Shown here: positions 47,648-56,297 of the stretch, piece by piece
How the letters are laid out: each line of letters opens with the position of its first letter
How positions within the stretch are numbered: the stretch's first letter is position 1
Assembly (NCBI RefSeq): GCF_024055895.1
Contig: NZ_JAMXLE010000001.1
Span: forward strand, 310,001 to 374,000
Origin: Rhizobium sp. L1K21
Lineage (GTDB): Bacteria > Pseudomonadota > Alphaproteobacteria > Rhizobiales > Rhizobiaceae
Reading direction: 5' to 3'
DNA: 64,000 bases
Notes under the pieces: generated by a model
The model's input: the letters and a program-made list of their open reading frames with translations, nothing else
Told to the model about the DNA's origin: nothing
Databases searched by the model: none
Made by a program: the position numbers and the translations under genes

Positions 47648-47763
47648 GTCTGACGGTTCCGGCTTATTGACCCCACTTTCATTCAGTATCATCCTTGTCT
47701 GCAATGAAACTCGCCCAGCAGCGATTGGCTGTGGCTGCGTTTGTTCTGTCGGGAGGCTGATTG

Positions 47764-48243
47764 ATGAATTTGCATGTGCCAGGCGCTGGCGTTGCGGAGC
47801 GCGCAGGCGAAATTGCGCGTTCCATGCTGGGGATGGAAGGGCCGCTTTTGCCTATTCTGCACGCTGTGCAGGAAGAGTTCGGTTATGTGCCGGAAGAGGC
47901 CCTGCCGCCGATTGCCAAGGCGCTCAATCTTTCGCGGGCCGAGGTTCATGGCGTTGTGACTTTCTACCATGAATATCGGCGCAATCCCGCTGGTCGGCAT
48001 GTGTTGCGGCTCTGTCGCGCCGAAGCCTGTCAGTCGATGGGCTGCGATGCCGTTGCCGAGCAGGTGAAGCAGGCATTGGGTGTTGATTGGCATGAAACCA
48101 GCAAAGATGGGAATGTAACGCTTGAGCCGGTTTACTGTCTCGGGCTCTGTTCGTGCGCGCCGGCTGCGATGCTCGATGAAACGCTGATCGGGCGTGTTGA
48201 TCTTGATGTGATCAGGGAAGAGCTTGCGGAGGCGGGGCGATGA
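47764..48243 (+). CDS. fdsG: formate dehydrogenase gamma subunit (NuoE-like)
   Basis: This 159-residue thioredoxin-like [2Fe-2S] subunit of cytosolic NAD-dependent formate dehydrogenase carries Cys84, Cys89, Cys125 and Cys129 in LRLCRAEACQSMGC and VYCLGLCSCAP, the NuoE-type ligands. GGGAGG precedes the ATG at 47764. It is the first gene of fdsGBA-fdhD-fdsD and overlaps fdsB by 4 nt. The nuo alternative is excluded by the formate-dehydrogenase alpha subunit downstream. Confidence 0.93.
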   Translation: MNLHVPGAGVAERAGEIARSMLGMEGPLLPILHAVQEEFGYVPEEALPPIAKALNLSRAEVHGVVTFYHEYRRNPAGRHVLRLCRAEACQSMGCDAVAEQVKQALGVDWHETSKDGNVTLEPVYCLGLCSCAPAAMLDETLIGRVDLDVIREELAEAGR

Positions 48244-49799
48244 GCGTGAAGATTTTTGTTCCGCTGGATTCGGCTGCTGTTGCGCTTGGTGCCAACCGGG
48301 TTGCAGCCGCATTGGAAAAAGAAGTGTCCGCACGCGGGCTGGATGTGCAGATCGTGCGCAACGGGTCGCGCGGCATGCATTGGCTGGAGCCTCTGGTGGA
48401 GGTTGAAGCCGGGGCAGGGCGCATTGCCTATGGGCCGGTGAAACCGTCCGATGTTGCCGGTCTTCTAGATGCGGGTCTCACTGAGGGCGCAGCACATGCA
48501 CTCTGTCTTGGGCCGACGGAAGAGATCCCGTTCCTGAAAAACCAGACGCGGCTCACCTTTGCGCGTTGCGGCGTGATCGATCCGCTGTCGCTGGATGACT
48601 ATGAAGCGCATGGCGGCCTGAAGGGCATTCGCTCGGCGATTGCGATGCATGCGGCGGATATCGTGAAGGAAGTAACCGACAGCGGGCTTCGCGGCCGCGG
48701 CGGCGCTGGTTTTCCGACCGGTATCAAGTGGAACACGGTGCATCATGCGCCTGCTGACCAGAAATATATCGTCTGCAATGCCGATGAAGGTGATAGCGGG
48801 ACGTTTGCCGACCGTATGATCATGGAAGGCGATCCCTTCTGTCTGATCGAAGGCATGGCGATTGCCGGTTTCGCGGTCGGTGCGACGAAGGGTTATGTCT
48901 ATATTCGCTCCGAATATCCTGTTGCCATCGATATCATGCGGCGCGCAATTGTCGTTGCGCGCGAGAGGGGCCTGCTCGGCAAGTCCATTCTCGGTTCACC
49001 GCATCACGACTTCGACATGGAAGTGCGCGTGGGTGCTGGTGCCTATGTGTGCGGGGAGGAGACCTCGCTCCTCAATTCCCTCGAAGGCAAGCGCGGGATC
49101 GTGCGAGCCAAGCCGCCGTTGCCTGCGATTGAAGGTCTGTTCGGCAAGCCGACTGTGGTGAACAATGTGATTTCACTCACCTCTGTTCCCATCATTCTGG
49201 ATGAAGGTGCCGAGTTCTACCGAGATTACGGTATCGGCCGTTCTCGCGGCACGATGGCCATTCAGATTGCCGGGAATGTGAAATATGCAGGGCTCTATGA
49301 AACCCCGTTTGGTCTGTCTCTTGGCGAAATCGTCGAGACGATTGGCGGCGGCACGGCGTCTGGCCGTCCGGTGAAGGCGGTGCAGGTGGGTGGCCCGCTT
49401 GGGGCCTATTTCCCGCCAGCGCTTTTCGACACGCCGTTTGACTATGAAGCCTTTGCCGCGAAAAACGGCCTGATCGGTCATGCGGGGATTACCGTATTTG
49501 ACGATACGGCGGATATGTTGAACCAGGCGCGTTTTGCGATGGAATTCTGTGCGATTGAAAGCTGCGGAAAGTGCACGCCCTGTCGCATCGGCTCCATGCG
49601 CGGTGTTGAAACAATCGACAAGATCGCCAAGGGCATCGAGCCGGAGAAGAACAAGGAACTGGTTGCCGATCTTTGCAACACGATGAAGTTCGGTTCGCTC
49701 TGTGCGCTCGGCGGTTTCACGCCTTATCCGGTGATGAGCGCGCTGACGCATTTCCCGGAAGATTTTGAACCCAAGCCCGTTCTCGAAGCGGCGGAGTGA
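48240..49799 (+). CDS. fdsB: formate dehydrogenase beta subunit (NuoF-like, diaphorase)
   Basis: This 519-residue subunit reduces NAD+. It has an N-terminal thioredoxin-like domain (about 1-120), the FMN/NADH-binding NuoF core with GLRGRGGAGFPTGIKW and FVYIRSEYP-like (KGYVYIRSEYP), VRVGAGAYVCGEETSLLNS and the C-terminal [4Fe-4S] site ESCGKCTPCR plus a later Cys. Overlaps with fdsG and fdsA on either side show tight coupling. Confidence 0.95.
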   Translation: MSVKIFVPLDSAAVALGANRVAAALEKEVSARGLDVQIVRNGSRGMHWLEPLVEVEAGAGRIAYGPVKPSDVAGLLDAGLTEGAAHALCLGPTEEIPFLKNQTRLTFARCGVIDPLSLDDYEAHGGLKGIRSAIAMHAADIVKEVTDSGLRGRGGAGFPTGIKWNTVHHAPADQKYIVCNADEGDSGTFADRMIMEGDPFCLIEGMAIAGFAVGATKGYVYIRSEYPVAIDIMRRAIVVARERGLLGKSILGSPHHDFDMEVRVGAGAYVCGEETSLLNSLEGKRGIVRAKPPLPAIEGLFGKPTVVNNVISLTSVPIILDEGAEFYRDYGIGRSRGTMAIQIAGNVKYAGLYETPFGLSLGEIVETIGGGTASGRPVKAVQVGGPLGAYFPPALFDTPFDYEAFAAKNGLIGHAGITVFDDTADMLNQARFAMEFCAIESCGKCTPCRIGSMRGVETIDKIAKGIEPEKNKELVADLCNTMKFGSLCALGGFTPYPVMSALTHFPEDFEPKPVLEAAE

Positions 49800-49804
49800 C
49801 GTTG

Positions 49805-52684
49805 ATGACCCTGATCCAAGAAATCGATTATGGAACCCCGGCATCGAAGTCGGACAAGACTGTTACGCTGACGATTGATGGTCGCGACATCACGGTGCCG
49901 GAAGGCACGTCCATTATGCGTGCGGCCATGGAAGCGGGCATTGAAGTGCCGAAGCTTTGCGCCACTGATATGGTGGATGCATTCGGCTCCTGCCGTCTCT
50001 GTCTCGTGGAAATCGAAGGCCGCAACGGTACACCGTCTTCCTGCACCACGCCGGTGGCTGACGGGATCAAGGTGAAAACGCAAACGCAGCGGCTGAAGGA
50101 TATCCGCAAGGGTGTGATGGAGCTTTATATCTCCGACCACCCGCTGGACTGTCTGACCTGTGCTGCCAATGGCGATTGCGAGCTTCAGGATATGGCGGGC
50201 GCTGTGGGCCTGCGCGATGTGCGCTATGGCTATGAGGGCGGCAACCATGTGAAGGCACGGGATACGTCTGGCGATATCAACGCGATGTGGATGCCGAAGG
50301 ATGAGTCGAACCCCTATTTCACTTATGATCCTTCCAAGTGCATTGTCTGCTCACGCTGCGTGCGGGCGTGTGAAGAGGTGCAGGGGACGTTTGCGCTGAC
50401 GATTGAGGGTCGTGGCTTTGACAGCCGTGTATCGCCTGGCATGCATGAGGACTTCCTGAGTTCCGAATGCGTTTCCTGTGGCGCTTGCGTGCAGGCCTGC
50501 CCGACGGCGACGCTGACGGAGAAGTCGGTGATTGAAATCGGCCAGCCGGAGCATTCGGAAATCACCACATGCGCCTATTGTGGTGTGGGTTGCTCGTTCA
50601 AGGCGGAAATGCGTGGCGAGGAACTGGTGCGCATGGTGCCTTACAAGGATGGTCAGGCCAATCGCGGCCATTCCTGTGTGAAGGGGCGTTTTGCCTGGGG
50701 TTATGCCAACCACGAAGACCGTATCTTGAGCCCGATGATCCGCGAAACGGTTTCCGAGCCGTGGCGCGAAGTAAGCTGGGATGAGGCGCTCACGTTTACC
50801 GCCAACAAGTTCAAGTCCATTCAGGACAAATATGGCCGTGATTCCGTGGGCGGGATTACGTCTTCGCGCTGCACGAACGAGGAAACCTTCCTTGTGCAGA
50901 AGTTGATCCGTGCTGGCTTCGGCAATAACAATGTCGACACCTGCGCGCGTGTTTGTCACTCGCCGACCGGTTATGGTCTTGGCCAGACATTTGGGACCTC
51001 TGCCGGCACGCAGAATTTCGACAGTGTCGAGCAGACTGACGTTGTGATGATCATTGGGGCGAACCCGACCGATGCGCACCCGGTGTTTGGCTCACGCCTG
51101 AAAAAGCGTCTGCGCCAGGGTGCAAAGCTGATCGTGCTTGATCCGCGCAAGATCGAGCTGGTTGATACGGCTCACATCAAGGCGGATTATCATCTGCCGC
51201 TGCGTCCCGGCACCAATGTGGCCGTGGTGACGTCGCTGGCGCATGTGATCGTGACCGAGAAGCTTTATGATGAGGCTTTCATTCGCGAACGCTGCGACTG
51301 GGATGAATTTGAGGATTGGGCGGAGTTCGTATCCGAAGCCCGTCACAGCCCGGAAGAGGTGGAGAAGGTTTCCGGCGTTCCGGCCGACCTGATCCGCGGG
51401 GCAGCGCGCCTTTATGCCAAGGGCGGCAATGGTTCGATCTATTACGGTCTCGGCGTGACCGAGCACAGCCAGGGCTCGACCACCGTGATCGCAATTGCCA
51501 ACCTTGCCATGGCAACCGGCAATATCGGTCGCGAGGGCGTTGGCGTGAACCCGCTGCGCGGCCAGAACAACGTGCAGGGCTCCTGCGACATGGGCTCGTT
51601 CCCGCATGAGCTTCCCGGTTACCGGCATATTTCGGATGCAAATACGCGTTCGATCTTTGAAGACCTTTGGGGCGTGCAGTTGAACCCGGAGCCGGGCCTT
51701 CGCATTCCCAACATGCTGGATGCTGCCGTCGAAGGCACGTTCAAGGGTATCTATATCCAGGGTGAGGATATTCTGCAGTCTGACCCGGATACAAAACATG
51801 TTGCCGCTGGTTTGGCGGCCATGGAGTGCGTGGTCGTGCAGGATCTCTTCCTCAACGAGACGGCCAATTATGCGCATGTCTTCCTGCCCGGTTCGACCTT
51901 CCTTGAAAAGGACGGCACGTTCACCAACGCGGAACGCCGCATCAATATGGTCAGCAGGGTGATGACGCCGAAGAACGGCTATGCGGACTGGGAAGTGACC
52001 CAGCTGCTTGCCCAGGCCATGGGGCTTAACTGGAACTACACGCATCCGTCCGAAATCATGGCGGAGATTGCGGCGACCACGCCGAGCTTTGCCAATGTGA
52101 GCTATGAATTCCTGCGCGAAAAGGGCTCGGTTCAGTGGCCGTGCAATGACGCGCATCCGAATGGTTCGCCGATCATGCATGTGGACGGTTTCGTGCGTGG
52201 CAAGGGCAAGTTCATCCGCACCGAATATGTGGCGACGGATGAAAAGACCGGCCCACGCTTCCCGCTGTTGCTGACCACCGGCCGCATTCTCTCGCAATAC
52301 AATGTGGGCGCACAGACGCGGCGTACCGGCAACACGGCTTGGCACCCGGAAGATGTTCTGGAAATCCATCCGCATGATGCTGAAAATCGCGGTCTAAAGG
52401 ATGGCGACTGGGTGCGGCTTGCAAGCCGCTCCGGCGAGACCACGCTGCGCGCCCAGGTGTCGGAGCGCATGTCGCCGGGCGTGGTTTACACCACATTCCA
52501 CCATCCCGTGACGCAGGCGAACGTGATCACCACCGACTTTTCTGACTGGGCGACCAATTGCCCGGAATACAAGGTGACGGCGGTGCAGGTTTCGCCCTCC
52601 AACGGTCCATCCGAATGGCAGGAGGAATATGAGGCGCAGGCCCGCCAGTCCCGCCGCATCGTGCATGTGGAGCCGGCGGAGTAA
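49805..52684 (+). CDS. fdsA: formate dehydrogenase alpha subunit (Mo-bis-MGD)
   Basis: This 959-residue catalytic subunit oxidises formate to CO2. In order: a 2Fe-2S domain (CysX plus KLCATDMVDAFGSCRLC), a His/Cys3 cluster in DHPLDCLTCAANGDC, two ferredoxin clusters (CIVCSRCVRACEEVQG, CVSCGACVQACPTATL), the Cys-rich CAYCGVGCSFKAEM cluster and the molybdopterin domains with the Mo-ligand Cys at about residue 384 (DTCARVCHSPTGYGLG), equivalent to Cys386 of Rhodobacter FdsA. The start is the ATG at 49805; a GTG at 49796 overlapping fdsB is an alternative. Confidence 0.96.
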   Translation: MTLIQEIDYGTPASKSDKTVTLTIDGRDITVPEGTSIMRAAMEAGIEVPKLCATDMVDAFGSCRLCLVEIEGRNGTPSSCTTPVADGIKVKTQTQRLKDIRKGVMELYISDHPLDCLTCAANGDCELQDMAGAVGLRDVRYGYEGGNHVKARDTSGDINAMWMPKDESNPYFTYDPSKCIVCSRCVRACEEVQGTFALTIEGRGFDSRVSPGMHEDFLSSECVSCGACVQACPTATLTEKSVIEIGQPEHSEITTCAYCGVGCSFKAEMRGEELVRMVPYKDGQANRGHSCVKGRFAWGYANHEDRILSPMIRETVSEPWREVSWDEALTFTANKFKSIQDKYGRDSVGGITSSRCTNEETFLVQKLIRAGFGNNNVDTCARVCHSPTGYGLGQTFGTSAGTQNFDSVEQTDVVMIIGANPTDAHPVFGSRLKKRLRQGAKLIVLDPRKIELVDTAHIKADYHLPLRPGTNVAVVTSLAHVIVTEKLYDEAFIRERCDWDEFEDWAEFVSEARHSPEEVEKVSGVPADLIRGAARLYAKGGNGSIYYGLGVTEHSQGSTTVIAIANLAMATGNIGREGVGVNPLRGQNNVQGSCDMGSFPHELPGYRHISDANTRSIFEDLWGVQLNPEPGLRIPNMLDAAVEGTFKGIYIQGEDILQSDPDTKHVAAGLAAMECVVVQDLFLNETANYAHVFLPGSTFLEKDGTFTNAERRINMVSRVMTPKNGYADWEVTQLLAQAMGLNWNYTHPSEIMAEIAATTPSFANVSYEFLREKGSVQWPCNDAHPNGSPIMHVDGFVRGKGKFIRTEYVATDEKTGPRFPLLLTTGRILSQYNVGAQTRRTGNTAWHPEDVLEIHPHDAENRGLKDGDWVRLASRSGETTLRAQVSERMSPGVVYTTFHHPVTQANVITTDFSDWATNCPEYKVTAVQVSPSNGPSEWQEEYEAQARQSRRIVHVEPAE

Positions 52685-52686
52685 AT

Positions 52687-53523
52687 ATGGCGCGGCGCTC
52701 TTCTATCAGCGCTGGTGGGTGGGCATTCCGGGCGGGTCGCTTCGTTGAGGCGAGCCGCCAGGTGGCAACCGAAGTGCCGATTGCCTTCTCCTATGGTGGC
52801 TCCAGCCATGCGGTGATGATGGCCACACCGGCGGATCTTGAGGATTTTGCCGTCGGCTTTTCGCTCGCCGAGGGTGTTGTCTCCTCCGCAGACGAGATTC
52901 AAGGTATTGAAATCGTTGAGGCCGAGAAGGGCATTGATGTGCAGGTCAGCCTTCTGGCGGAACGGCTTTCGCAGGTAGAAATGCGCCGCCGCGCCATGGC
53001 GGGGCCAGTCGGCTGCGGACTGTGCGGTGTCGAATCCATCGATGAGGCGGTGAAGCCGGTCACGGCCCTTGATGCGCCAGCGTTCCAGCTTGATGCTTCA
53101 GAGATTGCTTCAGCGATTGGGGCGATGTCGGAGGAACAGCCGCTTTTCGGCTTGACGCGGGCGGTGCATGCGGCAGCCTTTTATGTGCCGGGGCGGGGCG
53201 TTCTTGCCGTGCGTGAGGATGTCGGGCGGCACAATGCGCTGGATAAGCTTTGCGGGGCTTTGGCGCGGAGCGGCGAAAAAGCGTCATCGGGCGTGATTGT
53301 TATGACCAGCCGGGTTTCGGTGGAACTCGTGCAGAAGGCGGCGCGGGCAGGCTGTGGCTATCTTGTTGCCGTTTCTGCGCCGACCGCTCTTGCCATTGAA
53401 ACAGCAAGAGCGGCTGGCATCTGCCTCATTGCGGTTGCGCGTGGAACGGAATTTGAAGTGTTTACATATCCCGAGCGGGTATCCGCCGGGACAGATGGAG
53501 GAGTTGCGGTCCATGTCGCATGA
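52687..53523 (+). CDS. fdhD: FdhD sulfurtransferase, formate dehydrogenase maturation
   Basis: This 278-residue protein (FdsC in other systems) passes sulfur from IscS to the Mo-bis-MGD cofactor. It has the family core: an N-terminal strand, PADLEDFAVGFSLAEGV, the CxxC motif GPVGCGLCGVESI (Cys110, Cys113), RAVHAAAFY and the nucleotide-like site VREDVGRHNALDKLCG. Located between fdsA and fdsD, starting 2 bp after fdsA and overlapping fdsD by 11 nt, it is clearly part of the fds operon. Confidence 0.94.
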   Translation: MARRSSISAGGWAFRAGRFVEASRQVATEVPIAFSYGGSSHAVMMATPADLEDFAVGFSLAEGVVSSADEIQGIEIVEAEKGIDVQVSLLAERLSQVEMRRRAMAGPVGCGLCGVESIDEAVKPVTALDAPAFQLDASEIASAIGAMSEEQPLFGLTRAVHAAAFYVPGRGVLAVREDVGRHNALDKLCGALARSGEKASSGVIVMTSRVSVELVQKAARAGCGYLVAVSAPTALAIETARAAGICLIAVARGTEFEVFTYPERVSAGTDGGVAVHVA

Positions 53524-53731
53524 CAAGATCGTTTATATGGCCAACCAGATCGCCGCGTTTTTCAATTCGCAGCCGGAAGCGCAACGCGCCGAGGGGGTGG
53601 CCACGCATATCAACAAGTTCTGGGAGCCACGCATGCGCCGGCAGTTTTTCGAAAAGCTCGAAGCCGGTGCGGCCTTCGACCCGCTGGTGGTGAAGGCTGC
53701 AGAACTGGTTAACCGGCCCGAAACGGCCTGA
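53513..53731 (+). CDS. fdsD: formate dehydrogenase delta subunit
   Basis: This 72-residue protein (MSHDKIVYMANQIAAFFNSQP ... INKFWEPRMRRQFFEKL) matches the FdsD family, required for active enzyme formation, probably with FdsC in cofactor insertion. The ATG at 53513 has GGAGG about 10 nt upstream; an ATG at 53495 is also in frame. It overlaps fdhD and converges with the LysR gene 2 bp further on. Confidence 0.92.
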   Translation: MSHDKIVYMANQIAAFFNSQPEAQRAEGVATHINKFWEPRMRRQFFEKLEAGAAFDPLVVKAAELVNRPETA

Positions 53732-53733
53732 CA

Positions 53734-54621
53734 TCAGCTTTGCCCGATGCAGAGCTGCTGGAGCGCCTTGCTGGCGCCGCTCGTGTGGCGTTCCTTATGG
53801 CGGACCATTCGCAAAGTGCGCTTGGGCAGCGGAAAATTCACAGCGCGCACGAGGCCCTGGTTCAACAGAGGGGCAGCCGCAAGCCGGGAGACGGCGCAGG
53901 CGGCTTTCGAGCCCTGCACTGCCGACAGCATGGCCTCGTTTGAGGGGACGATCAGCGCGATTTCCCGGGAGTATGGATTGATACCGAATGCGCGCAGGGC
54001 AGCTTCGAATTCCGAACGTGTGCCTGAGCCTTCCTCGCGCAGAACCCAGACTGTGTCTGCGGCGATCTCTTCCGGTGTGATTTTATCCAGCGCTGCAAAT
54101 GGATGATCGGGAGCGACCACGATTATCAGTTCGTCTTCGGCGACGGGCTGCGTGGCCAAAGCCGGTTCATTGATCTCGCCTTCGACAAAACCCACTTCCG
54201 CCGCACCTTCCATGACTGCGGCGCAGGCCGCTTTGGTGTTGCCCACCGTCAGGGAGAGGTCGATGCCTGGATAGCGGTCATGAAACTGCATCAGGCGCTC
54301 CGGCAGCCAATAGGTGGCCACGGTCTGGCTGGCGAAGATGTTGAGCGTTCCGCGCTTCAGATCGCCCATTTCCGCCAGCATCAATTCTGCTGCACGGGCT
54401 CTTGCCAGAACCGCCTTGGCTTCGCTCACAAACGCGCGGCCGGTATCGGTCAATTCAATGCGGCGACCGACGCGGTGGAACAGCTGAACATTGTAGAAAG
54501 CTTCCAGCGTCTTGATTGAGGCGCTGACAGCCGAGGGCGTCAGCCGTAAGGCTTCGGCGGCCTTGGTCAGATGTTCGCGTTCTGCAACGGCAACAAAGAT
54601 GGCTAGCTGTTCAAAGGTCAT
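53734..54621 (-). CDS. LysR-type regulator divergent from yeiH
   Basis: This LysR protein has about 295 residues from the ATG at 54621 (MTFEQLAIFVAVAEREHLTKAAEALRLTPSAVSASIKTLE); an upstream ATG at 54630 lies inside the operator and seems less likely. The effector domain has the usual IDLSLTVGNT and VVAPDHPFA strands. A LysR gene (yeiE in E. coli) divergent from yeiH is a widespread pair, so it most likely controls the exporter. Confidence 0.88.
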   Translation of the reverse strand: MTFEQLAIFVAVAEREHLTKAAEALRLTPSAVSASIKTLEAFYNVQLFHRVGRRIELTDTGRAFVSEAKAVLARARAAELMLAEMGDLKRGTLNIFASQTVATYWLPERLMQFHDRYPGIDLSLTVGNTKAACAAVMEGAAEVGFVEGEINEPALATQPVAEDELIIVVAPDHPFAALDKITPEEIAADTVWVLREEGSGTRSEFEAALRAFGINPYSREIALIVPSNEAMLSAVQGSKAACAVSRLAAAPLLNQGLVRAVNFPLPKRTLRMVRHKERHTSGASKALQQLCIGQS

Positions 54622-54627
54622 GATATT

Positions 54628-54646
54628 CATTCGATTTGTTCGAATG
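54628..54646. promoter_or_regulatory. LysR operator between the regulator and yeiH
   Basis: CATTCGATTTGTTCGAATG is a perfect inverted repeat (CATTCGA/TCGAATG) with a T-N11-A core, in the 96-bp divergent intergenic region. A half-site (ATTCGATTTTT) follows at 54661. Confidence 0.65.
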
Positions 54647-54717
54647 ATTTATATAGTATTATTCGATTTTTAAAAACGTTTTTCCGTGCCAATCATCTCG
54701 GGAAAGGAGTTCGTGAG

Positions 54718-55740
54718 ATGTTGGTGCAAAACAGGCTGGCAGGTGTTGGGGCAGGTGTCGCGCTTTCAGTCGCAGTGGCTTTGGCAGGCTACGGTGCGGA
54801 GCTGGGGGAAAAGGCTTTCTTTGGCAATGCGTGGCTGGAGAGCCTGGTGCTTGCCATTCTCATCGGCGCGGCCATCAGAACGGTATTCGGCCTGCATCCG
54901 CGCTTTCATGCCGGGATTCATTTTTCCGCGAAGTTCTTGCTGGAAGTTGCCATCGTGCTGCTTGGCGCCTCCATTAGCCTCTCAGCCATCAGCAGCGCCG
55001 GGCTGCCGTTGATTGTCGGCATTGCCGGATCGGTTATGGGCGCGATCATGATCAGCTACCTCATCGGGCGCATGCTGAAACTGGAACACCGGCTTGCGCT
55101 TCTGGTTGCCTGCGGGAATTCGATCTGCGGGAATTCCGCCATTGTTTCGGTTGCACCGGTTATCGATGCGGAGGCCGACGATGTGACGGCATCCATCGCC
55201 TTTACAGCTGCTTTGGGAATTCTCGTGGTGCTTCTTCTGCCGCTTGCCCAGCATTTCAGTGGCATGAGCGCGCAGCGTTACGGTATCCTGTCCGGCATGA
55301 CGGTCTATGCCGTTCCGCAGGTGCTGGCGGCAACCGCGCCGATTGGTCTGGTGAGCATGCAGACCGGGACGCTGGTCAAGCTTGTGCGGGTGATCATGCT
55401 GGCCCCGGTGATCTTCATGGTCGGATTACTCCACCGCAGTAAGGGCGAGGCAGCGGCAAGGGGCGTGGTCAGGCTCGGGAACATGGTTCCCTGGTTCATT
55501 GTCGGCTTTGCATTGATGATGGGGCTGCGCTCTCTGGAGCTTATTCCACAGGCGCTTCAATCGCCCATCTCCAGCGGGGCCAACATTCTGACAGTCATCT
55601 CCATGGCGGCACTTGGCCTGTCTGCGGATTTGCGCACCATCGTGCAATCGGGCGGGCGGGTGCTGTTTGCCGGACTTCTGTCGCTGATGGCGCTTGCCGC
55701 GATCAGCATCGGACTTCTCGATGTCCTGGGCATTCATTGA
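54718..55740 (+). CDS. yeiH: YeiH family putative sulfate/sulfite exporter
   Basis: This 340-residue membrane protein has about ten helices and the family core GNSICGNSAIVSVAPVIDA (note the GNSICGNSA repeat), followed by TVYAVPQVLAATAPIG. YeiH/UPF0324 proteins are annotated as putative sulfate exporters from Bacillus and related work, but this is weakly supported. An adjacent LysR gene is usual. Confidence 0.88.
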   Translation: MLVQNRLAGVGAGVALSVAVALAGYGAELGEKAFFGNAWLESLVLAILIGAAIRTVFGLHPRFHAGIHFSAKFLLEVAIVLLGASISLSAISSAGLPLIVGIAGSVMGAIMISYLIGRMLKLEHRLALLVACGNSICGNSAIVSVAPVIDAEADDVTASIAFTAALGILVVLLLPLAQHFSGMSAQRYGILSGMTVYAVPQVLAATAPIGLVSMQTGTLVKLVRVIMLAPVIFMVGLLHRSKGEAAARGVVRLGNMVPWFIVGFALMMGLRSLELIPQALQSPISSGANILTVISMAALGLSADLRTIVQSGGRVLFAGLLSLMALAAISIGLLDVLGIH

Positions 55741-55755
55741 TCTGCTGAACAAACG

Positions 55756-55787
55756 AAAAGGCTGCACCGTTGCCAGTACAGCCTTTT
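55756..55787. terminator. bidirectional terminator between yeiH and cheW
   Basis: AAAAGGCTG (55756-55764) pairs with CAGCCTTTT (55779-55787) around a 14-nt loop. The arms supply a T-run on each strand, so it can end both yeiH (plus) and cheW (minus) transcripts. Confidence 0.85.
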
Positions 55788-55812
55788 AAATTCAATTGAA
55801 CGACGACGGGGG

Positions 55813-56295
55813 TCAGGCGGCTGCCAGTTCGTCCACTTCGTTTTCCTTGAACATCTTGGCGAGGTTCAGGAAGCAGATCATGCCGTTTTCGTTGGCGATA
55901 ATGCCTTCGGCGAAGCTGCGGTCGAAGGAGGAGGAGATTTCCGGAACCGGCTGAATGTCGTTGCCGGCAACGGTCAGAATGTCAGAAACGCGGTCAACCA
56001 GCATGCCGATGACCATATTGTGGACTTCCGCAACCACGATGGCAGAGCGCTCGTTGGCTTCCGTGCTCTTCATGCCGAGCTTGTAGGACAGGTCGATGAT
56101 CGGGATCACCGAGCCGCGCAGGTTCATCACGCCGATGACTTCCGGCGGAGAGTGCGGGATGGGTGTGCAGGGTGCCCAGCCGCGGATTTCGCGGATGGTC
56201 GTCGTTTTCACGCAGAACTCCTGATCATGCAGGCGGAATGCGATGATTTCGAGGGTTTCACCTGCGAACTTGGTCATGTTGGTTGCTTGGGTCAT
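55813..56295 (-). CDS. cheW: CheW chemotaxis adaptor
   Basis: This 160-residue CheW-domain protein couples receptors to the CheA kinase. The core is intact: ETLEIIAFRLHDQEFCVKTTTIREI, the Arg/Asn NLRGSVIPIIDL motif at the receptor and CheA interface and VVAEVHNMVIGMLVDRVSDIL. The ATG at 56295 lies 2 bp past the stop of the chemoreceptor gene; a TTG at 56301 overlaps it. No other che genes are in the window. Confidence 0.92.
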   Translation of the reverse strand: MTQATNMTKFAGETLEIIAFRLHDQEFCVKTTTIREIRGWAPCTPIPHSPPEVIGVMNLRGSVIPIIDLSYKLGMKSTEANERSAIVVAEVHNMVIGMLVDRVSDILTVAGNDIQPVPEISSSFDRSFAEGIIANENGMICFLNLAKMFKENEVDELAAA

Positions 56296-56297
56296 GT

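Noticed and set aside
47764-52684. Complex I (nuoEFG) genes
   Set aside because: The alpha subunit has the formate dehydrogenase Mo-ligand Cys (ARVCHSPT), and fdhD and fdsD follow.
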